A stretch of 5,713 nucleotides of DNA from Chitinophagaceae bacterium (GTDB lineage: Bacteria > Bacteroidota > Bacteroidia > Chitinophagales > Chitinophagaceae). Position numbers and translations under genes: made by a program. Numbering within the stretch: position 1 is the stretch's first letter; each line of letters opens with the position of its first letter. The DNA is taken from assembly GCA_026785745.1 (NCBI GenBank), contig JAJAZO010000477.1, positions 1 through 5,713 on the forward strand, in the 5' to 3' direction. A model generated the notes under the pieces. It searched no databases and had not been told where the DNA came from. It saw nothing but the letters and a program-made list of their open reading frames with translations. Positions 1-5,713 of the stretch are shown piece after piece.

Positions 1-228
1 CGTGTATGTTATACCTGCGGCATAGCCAAACTTTGCTTTATCCCAAGTAAAAGAAGAGGCAGCTGCTGCTGCATTAGCTTGTAAAAGAACAAGAGTTGTA
101 GCTGTGCTTGCTAACGTTACACTTCCGCTGGGTGCTAAAACAGCCTGTACTTCATCCTTTTTACAAGAAGTGAAAAAAGTGGCAGAAGCAATCAAAAGCA
201 AAAGTGAACTTCTAAATGTTGCTTTCAT
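1..228 (-). CDS. susE: SusE-like outer-membrane glycan-binding lipoprotein (N-terminal 76 residues, cut by the left window edge)
   Basis: The gene starts at an ATG (228-226) and runs off the left edge in frame, so only 76 codons are visible. Residues 1-21 form a lipoprotein signal peptide (basic start MKATFR, hydrophobic SLLLLIASATFF) ending in a lipobox-like FTSC, with the lipidated Cys at residue 22. The next residues, KKDE, resemble the Lys-plus-acidic surface-export signal described for Bacteroidota lipoproteins. After a Pro/Ser/Thr linker, the segment around residues 45-76 (TTLVLLQANAAAAASSFTWD, then KAKFGYAAGITYT) matches the opening of the SusE N-terminal Ig-like domain. SusE family proteins bind alpha-glucan at the cell surface beside SusCD. 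Third position after susC and susD with a 48-bp gap supports the call. No Shine-Dalgarno is seen; a 12-bp A/T palindrome (229-240) directly precedes the ATG. It could also be a SusF-like or generic surface glycan-binding protein, because the ligand-binding domains lie outside the window. Confidence 0.85.
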   Translation of the reverse strand, partial: MKATFRSSLLLLIASATFFTSCKKDEVQAVLAPSGSVTLASTATTLVLLQANAAAAASSFTWDKAKFGYAAGITYT

Positions 229-276
229 AATTTTAAAATTTTATTGTAATAAGTTATGTTCTGTTTTTATACTTTA

Positions 277-1866
277 TTAATACCCGGTGTTCTGTACCAG
301 GTTAGGGTTAGCCACAAGGTCAGCAGATGGGATAGGATATATTTTGCGGTTGGTACTTACACCTTGTCCGTTGGCTACACCACCTTTCCATGCCCACAGG
401 TATGTACCTTCTGTAAACTGTCCGTACCTGATTAAATCTGTTCGACGAACCCCTTCCCAGTATAACTCCCTTGCTCTTTCATCAATCATGAAAGGAACAG
501 TTAATTGTGATGCAAGTATATTACCTGATGTGTTTCCATAAGCCCTTTGGCGAAGGTTATTAATATACGTTAATGCAGTTGCAGCACTGCCGCCTGTTCC
601 ACCTCTCAAGACTGCCTCAGCATAGTTCAGATAAATTTCAGCGAGGCGGAAAAAAGGAAAATCAGTATCTACCCATGTTGGATTAGAACCATTGGCACCT
701 GTTGAAGTTTTGTTTCTGAATTTTATAATGGCATATCCATCTGTAGCACTTGAAATATCAGCAATCTCCAGGTTTTGACCAGTGGTATAAAAGTTAGACC
801 TTTTGTCTTCAGTAGGATTAGGAAATTTTTGTACAAATTGCTTGGTTGTACGTATACCACCCCATCCAAAATCAACACCATGATCACCTGCCTGCATAGA
901 ACCAACTATTGGCGCATGTACCAGGAAAGTAGTTCCACCCCAGGTCCTGCCTTTATTACCATCAAAGTTCACTGAAAAAATAAATTCATTGGTAGAAGTA
1001 ACGTTGTTATCGGCAAGGAACAGGTTTCTATAATTACTTATTAAAGAATATCCTGCAATCGCCGTGACCTTATTGCAATAAGTAACACAATCAGTGTTTT
1101 TAGCTGTGCCTGTATATACTTCAGCATTCAGGTATAATCTTGATAGCAAGGCCCATGCTGCCGCTTTATCTGCCCGGCCATATTCATTTGTTCTAGCATC
1201 TTTCAACTGTGTTTCTATAGCTTTTAATTCAGTTTCAATGTAAGTAAACAAGTTTGCTCTTGAAATCTGTTTGGGTAAAAATGCTCCTACATTATCAGCT
1301 TCTGTGACAAAAGGAACATTACCAAATAAATCAAGTGCATGATAATAACTTAAGGCTCTTAAAAATCTTACTTCTGCATTCATGTAGCCTATCTCAGTTG
1401 CATCAGCACCTGAAATACCTCTTTCGCTAAGTTTAGAAGGAGCACTTTCCCTGATAAACTCATTGCAAAGTGTAATCTGAAAATAGATCCTGCTGTATAA
1501 AGCCCTGACAAATACATCTGCAGAACTCCATGACAGATTGTGAAAATCTTTGATGGTTGCATCGTTCCATCCAATTACAGCTTCATCAGTTGACAGCTCC
1601 TGTGCAGACCAGTACTGACGGATATAGCTGGAGAATCCTTCATCTATACCGGCAATATCGCCTTGTCCATCAGGACCGCTATTACCGGTAAGTGTAAGAC
1701 CTGCATAGGTTTTAGCCAATACAGATTTGTAGCCCGCCAGGTTTACATACAACGAAGCTGCTGTGTTACCATATTTTGGCTGCCTGTCAAGGTCTTTGGT
1801 GCAAGAAGCCAGCAACAGGGCAACTGTTGCCATTATTCCGAGTTGATTAAAAATTTTGTTTCTCAT
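277..1866 (-). CDS. susD: SusD/RagB family outer-membrane glycan-capture lipoprotein
   Basis: This is a complete 529-residue protein, a usual length for the family, from ATG (1866-1864) to TAA (279-277). The signal peptide ends in LLASC with the lipidated Cys at residue 22; the following TKDLD resembles a surface-export signal. The N-terminal SusD-like helical (TPR-type) region spans roughly residues 25-300 and includes AEVRFLRALSYYHALDLFG at 164-182. The C-terminal RagB/SusD domain covers roughly 300-529, with the family motifs FPFFRLAEIYLNYAEA (403-418), INNLRQRA (435-442), DERARELYWEGVRRTDLIRY (462-481) and the terminal signature KIYPIPSADL followed by ANPNLVQN (508-527). SusD caps the SusC channel on the cell surface and hands glycan to it. 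The gene sits 36 bp after susC, as expected for a co-transcribed pair. Several Trp residues (86, 100, 309, 335) could contribute to a sugar-binding surface, but I cannot map them to known contacts. Substrate is inferred only from the neighbours. Confidence 0.97.
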   Translation of the reverse strand: MRNKIFNQLGIMATVALLLASCTKDLDRQPKYGNTAASLYVNLAGYKSVLAKTYAGLTLTGNSGPDGQGDIAGIDEGFSSYIRQYWSAQELSTDEAVIGWNDATIKDFHNLSWSSADVFVRALYSRIYFQITLCNEFIRESAPSKLSERGISGADATEIGYMNAEVRFLRALSYYHALDLFGNVPFVTEADNVGAFLPKQISRANLFTYIETELKAIETQLKDARTNEYGRADKAAAWALLSRLYLNAEVYTGTAKNTDCVTYCNKVTAIAGYSLISNYRNLFLADNNVTSTNEFIFSVNFDGNKGRTWGGTTFLVHAPIVGSMQAGDHGVDFGWGGIRTTKQFVQKFPNPTEDKRSNFYTTGQNLEIADISSATDGYAIIKFRNKTSTGANGSNPTWVDTDFPFFRLAEIYLNYAEAVLRGGTGGSAATALTYINNLRQRAYGNTSGNILASQLTVPFMIDERARELYWEGVRRTDLIRYGQFTEGTYLWAWKGGVANGQGVSTNRKIYPIPSADLVANPNLVQNTGY

Positions 1867-1902
1867 TTTGCAAGCATTTTATTTTTTACAAATACGTTAT
1901 TA

Positions 1903-4854
1903 TTATAAGTCAAGATTGAAACCTAAAGAGAACACTCTTGGGCGGGGATAGAAATTATTATCAATACCACCGGCAATTTCAGGATCTAATCCACGGTATT
2001 TAGATGCCACGAACACATTCTGAACGTTGGCCGTTCCCCTGAGGTTGGCTTTATTGTTAAATACTTTTCCAAAATCGTAGGAAACGGTGAAGTTATCCAT
2101 GCGCAGGAAAGAAGCATTTTCCATGTAATAGTCAGAGAAATACTGGCTGTTAGCAAAGCCAGTTTCTAAATAGTTACGATGTACATTCCCCAGGAATGAA
2201 ACAGAACTTGGTTGAAATGTACCATTACCTGAAAATACATTGTTGTACATATACTGCCCAAGATTACTCCTTAATACAGTAGAGAAATTCCAGTTACCAT
2301 AGCCCACGGATGTGGTGAAACCAACCATCCATAATGGTTCTGCTGATTTGTATCTGTAATAGTCCAGGTTATTTACTATACCATCACCATTCTGATCTAC
2401 ATAACGGCCTTCAATGGCTTTGCCTTTATCATCATATACCTGCTGTAATACAAAGAATGAATTAGGCTGATAGCCGACTGAATGAATCTGGATAGTATTA
2501 CCAACACCACCAGAAATGCCGCCAGTTGCTACCCCGATAAATTTCGGGTCATCAATTTGGGTAAGCCTTTTAATTTCATTCTTGTTATATGTAATGTTGA
2601 AACCAAGGTCCCATGTCAATTTCTTTTTCTTCAATATGTTTGAGTTCAGCGCAAACTCAACACCTTTATTATTCATATCACCAACGTTAGTAAAAATTCT
2701 ATTGGTAAAATTTGTACCTGCTGGAACATCAATAAAGCTCAGCAGGTCTTCTGTTTCCTTATTATAGTAATCAATGCTACCGTTTATTCTGCCATTAAAA
2801 AATCCAAAATCTATTCCCACATTGGTTGTGCTGGTTGTTTCCCATTTAATGTTTTCATCATAACCCACCGGGCGGTTTACCTGGTAAAATGTATTACCAA
2901 ACTGATATTGGGCTGTTTGTGTTCCTAAGGTATAGTTAGCAATATAAGCATAGTCATTACCAATTTCCTGCTGGCCTGTTTCACCATATCCTAATCTTAA
3001 TTTTAAGGAAGAAAATAATTTACTGCCCTTCAAAAAAGACTCCTCAGCTACGTTCCAGGCAAATGCTGCAGAGGGAAATCCACCCCAGCGATTGTCGGGG
3101 CTAAAACGGGATGAACCATCCCGGCGATAGCTTGCTGTAAACAGGTATTTATTATTAACTGAGAAATTCACTCTTCCAAAGAAAGACACCAGTGTGTTCT
3201 GTGTTTCAAAAGGGAATGGTGCGGCAGGAGCAAAAACAGTTCCATTAGCTCTGTTGTCGGAGAAGTTAGGGCTTTGTCGTATAAAATCCTGGTAACCATG
3301 ACCAGCCATTACATCTATACGGCTTTTGATTGATTTGATATCTTTTACATAGTTCAGATAGAATTCAAAAATTTTATTCTTTTTAGTTTGTTCGTACTGG
3401 TTGTTTACACCACCACGGATATAAGTCATGGCCGCAGAATCCGGAATAAAAACGGTTCCTTCTCCTTTTGAATAATCATACCCAACATTCAAATTAGCCC
3501 TTAGATCTTTAAAGAAAGGCAATGTATAATCTAACTGAACATTTGTGATAATTCTTGTAACGTTACTTTTATCTTCTCTCAGGTTAAGCTGCCCGATTGG
3601 ATTCTTTGGTGCCAATCCATCAGGCTGATTATTGTTGGCCAACCATTCCCAATAACCACCAAAGCGGTTGTCATTGCGATTAACCACTTGAGTAGGGTCA
3701 AAAAATGCAGCTCCGCCGATTGCCCCTTCATTTGCAAATTCATTTTTGGTAAATGATGCTTTGAAGTTGAAATCCACTTTTAATGCATTATTCAATAATT
3801 TGGGATTAAGGTTAAGAGATGTTGACACCCTGCTCAGGTTACCCGTTTTTAAAATACCATCCTGGTTTAAATAACCCAGGGATAAACGATAGGGCAATTT
3901 TTCTATACCACCAGTCAATGCTATATTATTATCAGTCATGAAAGCAGTTTGATAAATCAAATCCTGCCAATTGGTATTTGCTGATCCTAACTTTGCTTTT
4001 TGAGCTGCATTTCCTTTACCGTTTACAACACCTTTAAATTCATCAGCAGTGAGCACATTTACATGATCACCCACTACTGAAAGTGAGTTTAATGTGCTGA
4101 ATGCGATTTTCAATTTACCAGATTTACCTTTTTTAGTTGTTATAATAATAACACCGTTGGTTGCCCTGTTACCATAGATAGCAGTTGCAGATGCATCCTT
4201 AAGTATATTGAATGTTTCAATATCATTAGGATTAATTAATGCCAGGGGGTTTGCAGCTCCTGCAATACCGCTTTGCTGATCTACAGGAACACCATCTATA
4301 ATAATGAGTGGATCATTACTTCCTGAAAGGGAAGATGTACCTCTAACTCTAATACGGCTACCGGCACCCGGTGCACCACCGCCAGTAGTAATTTGTACAC
4401 CAGCCACTTTACCGTTGATTAGTTGTTCCGGTGAAGTCAGCGGGCCTTTTACAAAATCTTTTGTTCCGATGGTTGCTATGGATCCGGTAAGATCTTTTCT
4501 TCTTACACTACCATAACCGGTAACTACTACTTCACTAAGTACCTGATTGGTTACCGCCAATGATACATCTACCGAGGCTTTTCCATCAATGGAAATTTCC
4601 TGGGCAGCAAACCCGACGTTAGTTACAACAAGGGTCTTCACAGTATTATCTACAGACAAGCTGAATGATCCGTCAACACCAGTCTGGGTGCCTTTTGTAC
4701 TGCCTTTGGCAGCTACTGATGCACCGGAAACACCTGATCCATCTCTTGAATCGGTAACTTTTCCTGTAATTACTTTGGTTTGGGCTAAAGACACCTGCGA
4801 TACAAGTGCCAGCATAATAAGACCGAGGGCCTTAATTAGTTTTTGGAAGTACAT
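1903..4854 (-). CDS. susC: SusC/RagA family TonB-dependent outer-membrane glycan transporter
   Basis: This is a complete TonB-linked outer-membrane protein of 983 residues from ATG 4854-4852. An in-frame TTG six bases upstream would give 985 residues; I prefer the ATG because it begins a normal signal peptide (residues 1-24, basic QKLIK, hydrophobic core, cleavage after SLA before Gln25). Domains in order: carboxypeptidase-regulatory-like beta-sandwich at about 27-101; SEVVVTGYG at 107-115, the SusC signature and possible TonB-contact region; plug domain at about 116-245 with RVRGTSSL (169-176), PLIIIDGVPV (182-191) and LKDASATAIYGNRATNGVII (218-237); then the beta-barrel to the C-terminus FSLGFNLDL. 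An EF-hand-like loop DQNGDGIVNNLD lies at 820-831. No STN domain precedes the regulatory-like domain, so it is not a FecA-type signalling transducer. With the SusD encoded next to it, it imports oligosaccharide using TonB-ExbBD energy. It is the first gene of the minus-strand operon. Confidence 0.97.
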   Translation of the reverse strand: MYFQKLIKALGLIMLALVSQVSLAQTKVITGKVTDSRDGSGVSGASVAAKGSTKGTQTGVDGSFSLSVDNTVKTLVVTNVGFAAQEISIDGKASVDVSLAVTNQVLSEVVVTGYGSVRRKDLTGSIATIGTKDFVKGPLTSPEQLINGKVAGVQITTGGGAPGAGSRIRVRGTSSLSGSNDPLIIIDGVPVDQQSGIAGAANPLALINPNDIETFNILKDASATAIYGNRATNGVIIITTKKGKSGKLKIAFSTLNSLSVVGDHVNVLTADEFKGVVNGKGNAAQKAKLGSANTNWQDLIYQTAFMTDNNIALTGGIEKLPYRLSLGYLNQDGILKTGNLSRVSTSLNLNPKLLNNALKVDFNFKASFTKNEFANEGAIGGAAFFDPTQVVNRNDNRFGGYWEWLANNNQPDGLAPKNPIGQLNLREDKSNVTRIITNVQLDYTLPFFKDLRANLNVGYDYSKGEGTVFIPDSAAMTYIRGGVNNQYEQTKKNKIFEFYLNYVKDIKSIKSRIDVMAGHGYQDFIRQSPNFSDNRANGTVFAPAAPFPFETQNTLVSFFGRVNFSVNNKYLFTASYRRDGSSRFSPDNRWGGFPSAAFAWNVAEESFLKGSKLFSSLKLRLGYGETGQQEIGNDYAYIANYTLGTQTAQYQFGNTFYQVNRPVGYDENIKWETTSTTNVGIDFGFFNGRINGSIDYYNKETEDLLSFIDVPAGTNFTNRIFTNVGDMNNKGVEFALNSNILKKKKLTWDLGFNITYNKNEIKRLTQIDDPKFIGVATGGISGGVGNTIQIHSVGYQPNSFFVLQQVYDDKGKAIEGRYVDQNGDGIVNNLDYYRYKSAEPLWMVGFTTSVGYGNWNFSTVLRSNLGQYMYNNVFSGNGTFQPSSVSFLGNVHRNYLETGFANSQYFSDYYMENASFLRMDNFTVSYDFGKVFNNKANLRGTANVQNVFVASKYRGLDPEIAGGIDNNFYPRPRVFSLGFNLDL

Positions 4855-4881
4855 AAGCAATCATTAAGAGTTAAGCAATCA
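4854..4881. repeat. Short direct repeat at the susC start
   Basis: The 10-mer TAAGCAATCA occurs at 4854-4863 and again at 4872-4881, exactly 18 bp apart. The first copy overlaps the first base of the susC ATG and includes the in-frame TTG that could be taken as an alternative start. It may be replication slippage or chance, and no function is evident. Confidence 0.5.
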
Positions 4882-4908
4882 ATTTATAATACACAGTATT
4901 TGTAAAAA

Positions 4909-4924
4909 ACACATTCAAATGTGT
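4909..4924. promoter_or_regulatory. Inverted repeat near the susC promoter, possible operator or leader hairpin
   Basis: ACACATT (4909-4915) and AATGTGT (4918-4924) are perfect inverted arms around a 2-base centre (CA). The site lies 55-70 bp upstream of the susC ATG and just downstream of the candidate promoter, where a repressor could block initiation. A two-base loop is too small for a full RNA hairpin, so a dimeric-protein site fits better. A partly overlapping TGTGT/ACACA pair (4920-4924 and 4930-4934) shows that related ACACA motifs cluster here. Confidence 0.35.
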
Positions 4925-4934
4925 ATTAAACACA

Positions 4935-4964
4935 CAATGTTAATACTATTTTAATTCCTGCAAA
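4935..4964 (-). promoter_or_regulatory. Candidate Bacteroidota-type promoter for the susCDE operon
   Basis: Read on the minus strand, TTTG (4964-4961) is followed after 18 bp by TAACATTG (4942-4935). The Bacteroidota primary-sigma consensus is TTTG or TTG, about 17-23 bp, then TAnnTTTG; the second element here differs at one position (ATTG for TTTG). Transcription would start around 4925-4930, leaving a 5' leader of about 70-75 bases before the susC ATG. The region is very A/T-rich, so a chance match is possible. Confidence 0.35.
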
Positions 4965-5038
4965 AATTATTTTTTGCTTTTGGTGAAATTATTGATGGAA
5001 ATCAGATGCCCCGATGCTTTGTCTAACAATATAACTCG

Positions 5039-5061
5039 TTGTTTTATAAAGGATAAAACAA
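5039..5061. promoter_or_regulatory. Perfect 9-bp-arm inverted repeat, possible regulator-binding site
   Basis: TTGTTTTAT (5039-5047) and ATAAAACAA (5053-5061) are perfect inverted arms around AAAGG. The site is about 75 bp upstream of the candidate susC promoter and 167 bp before the GH65 start, a plausible place for an activator acting on either gene. The arms hold one G/C pair each, so it would make a weak RNA hairpin and a poor terminator. The regulator cannot be named from the sequence. Confidence 0.4.
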
Positions 5062-5074
5062 AAAACCCGGTTTT
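5062..5074. repeat. Small palindrome abutting the 5039-5061 inverted repeat
   Basis: AAAACC and GGTTTT flank a single C (AAAACCCGGTTTT). It begins at the base after the preceding inverted repeat ends, so the two form a tandem pair of symmetric elements. It may be part of a composite binding site. A one-base loop argues against an RNA hairpin terminator. Confidence 0.3.
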
Positions 5075-5153
5075 ACCTTCTATTGAACCACTTTAGCTGT
5101 CTAATAAACTAATAATGCTTGACCCTACTACCAAAAACACGGCAGATTATTCA

Positions 5154-5169
5154 CCGAAAACGTTTCCGG
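5154..5169. promoter_or_regulatory. Candidate LacI-family operator upstream of the GH65 gene
   Basis: CCGAAAACGTTTCCGG is a 16-bp near-palindrome centred on CG, with seven of eight base pairs symmetric (only 5157/5166 mismatched) and a perfect AAACGTTT core. LacI/GalR-family operators typically have an even-length palindrome with a central CG step, as in PurR and CcpA sites. It ends 58 bp before the GH65 ATG, a normal place for promoter control, and LacI-type regulators commonly govern alpha-glucoside genes. A second symmetry shares its right half: GTTTCC (5162-5167) pairs with GGAAAC (5178-5183). No regulator gene is in the window. Confidence 0.5.
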
Positions 5170-5227
5170 GCTAAAATGGAAACTTTCTTTAAAAGACTAG
5201 TAATTACCTTTCTGCAAAACTTGCTGT

Positions 5228-5713
5228 ATGATGTTCAAACGATTTCTGCCTGTTACTTTTCTTTTATTAGTAACCATAACCGGAAAAACTCAGGATCCCT
5301 GGAAAATAACAGCTCCTAAAATTGATCCTTCCAATTATTACGGCATCACAGTAGCCAACGGAATGATTGGCATTGTATCTGCCCCCGAACCTTTCAAAAT
5401 AAAAGATGTGGTGCTGGCAGGTGCTTATGATTTATATGGCCGTGGAAGAGTAAGTAATTTTTTGCGCAGTTTTAATTTATTAAACGCCACATTGGATATT
5501 GATGGCAAAAGAATGGATGGCAAAACTGCCAGCAACCTGAAACAGGAACTGGATATGGAGCATGCTGGTTTCACCACTTCATTTGATTATACTGATAAAG
5601 CTTCAGTTTCATATACCTATTATTCTCTGCGTCAGTTGCCCTTTACCGTATTGATGGATATAACTATTACTGCTAAAAAAGATATAACTATCAGCAGCAG
5701 CAGTGTGATGGAA
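5228..5713 (+). CDS. Exported glycoside hydrolase family 65 protein (N-terminal 162 residues, cut by the right window edge)
   Basis: The frame opens at tandem ATG codons (5228 and 5231) and stays open to the right edge; an in-frame TAA at 5201 excludes an earlier start. Residues 1-22 look like a signal peptide (MMFKRF, hydrophobic LPVTFLLLVTIT, then GKTQ before DPWK), although the cleavage site lacks the usual small -1 residue and there is no lipobox Cys. The mature start DPWKITAPKIDPSNYYGITV and ANGMIGIVSAPEPFKIKDVV, followed by GAYDLYGRGRVSNFLRSFN, reads like the N-terminal beta-sandwich domain of Bacteroidota GH65 proteins. GH65 members are mostly phosphorylases of maltose, kojibiose, trehalose or nigerose, with some hydrolases; the catalytic (alpha/alpha)6 barrel and its Glu lie beyond the window, so specificity is undecidable here. 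An exported form would act in the periplasm on sugars imported by the neighbouring SusCD. No Shine-Dalgarno is visible. Confidence 0.87.
   Translation, partial: MMFKRFLPVTFLLLVTITGKTQDPWKITAPKIDPSNYYGITVANGMIGIVSAPEPFKIKDVVLAGAYDLYGRGRVSNFLRSFNLLNATLDIDGKRMDGKTASNLKQELDMEHAGFTTSFDYTDKASVSYTYYSLRQLPFTVLMDITITAKKDITISSSSVME

Larger units (their letters stand above)
4855..5227. other. Divergent susC / GH65 intergenic regulatory region
   Basis: This 373-bp A/T-rich stretch separates the outward-facing susC and GH65 genes, and I see no credible gene in it. It must hold the promoters of both transcription units. Its visible contents are a direct repeat at the susC start, inverted repeats at 4888-4900 (AATAC-ACA-GTATT), 4909-4924, 5039-5061 and 5062-5074, a LacI-type near-palindrome at 5154-5169, and a candidate promoter for susC. 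No promoter of the Bacteroidota form (TTTG then TAnnTTTG) could be recognised for the GH65 gene. No tRNA, small-RNA gene or strong intrinsic terminator stands out. A divergent arrangement would allow one regulator to control transporter and enzyme together. Confidence 0.8.

Noticed and set aside
229..240. Perfect 12-bp palindrome AATTTTAAAATT directly before the susE ATG.
   Set aside because: It consists only of A and T in an A/T-rich gap, where such symmetry is common by chance; it may simply be the A/T-rich initiation region normal in this phylum.
820..1910. Possible antisense or small genes within or opposite susD, such as 723-905, 775-975, 1389-1574 and 1663-1908.
   Set aside because: All lie inside or across the intact susD reading frame in other frames and lack recognisable motifs or plausible start signals.
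2360..2404. EF-hand-like loop (DQNGDGIVNNLD) in SusC as a sign of a special calcium-binding role.
   Set aside because: Asp/Asn-Gly-Asp loops of this type are common in SusC barrels, so it is noted in the gene entry but is not unusual.
4304..4867. Plus-strand open frames of 70 and 106 codons opposite the start of susC.
   Set aside because: They are antisense shadows of the well-supported SusC N-terminal and plug domains, with low-complexity Pro/Ser/Thr-rich translations and no family features.
5039..5074. Possible intrinsic terminator in the intergenic region.
   Set aside because: Both flanking genes point away from this region, the stems are nearly all A/T, and the second element has a one-base loop, so a terminator has neither a gene to serve nor a stable structure.
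5119..5319. Open frame of 66 codons on the plus strand upstream of and overlapping the GH65 start.
   Set aside because: It uses a non-ATG start, overlaps the GH65 signal peptide in another frame, covers the LacI-like site, and its translation resembles no protein family.

Overview
The window is a piece of a Bacteroidota polysaccharide utilization locus (PUL). The SusC/SusD pair, the lipoprotein signals ending in Cys-(T/K)-Lys-Asp, the A/T-rich intergenic DNA without Shine-Dalgarno sequences and the protein wording together point to this phylum. My best guess is the Chitinophagaceae or a close relative; that rank is an impression, not something the sequence proves.

Layout. The minus strand carries three genes in the order susC (4854 to 1903), susD (1866 to 277) and susE (228 to beyond the left edge). 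The gaps are 36 and 48 bp with no visible terminator, so they are probably one operon. A divergent 373-bp intergenic region (4855-5227) follows, and then a plus-strand gene (5228 to beyond the right edge) that encodes the N-terminal domain of an exported glycoside hydrolase family 65 (GH65) protein. susE and the GH65 gene are cut by the window edges.

How they work together. SusC is the TonB-dependent outer-membrane channel. SusD is the surface lipoprotein that caps it and captures glycan. SusE is a further surface glycan-binding lipoprotein. The GH65 enzyme would cleave an alpha-glucoside by phosphorolysis or hydrolysis after import, most likely in the periplasm. The presence of a SusE-type protein and a divergent GH65 gene suggests an alpha-glucan target (starch, maltodextrin or a related alpha-glucobiose), but no substrate can be proven from this window. 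The SusC lacks an STN signalling domain, so control by an anti-sigma/ECF pair through this transporter is unlikely.

The intergenic region is the most informative non-coding part. It holds a LacI-type near-palindrome with an AAACGTTT core 58 bp before the GH65 start, a 9-bp-arm inverted repeat next to a second small palindrome, a 7-bp-arm inverted repeat near the susC promoter side, and one candidate Bacteroidota-type promoter for susC. I saw no RNA genes, insertion sequences, CRISPR arrays or signs of recent transfer. The gene content is ordinary for this phylum, and I do not see a new system.
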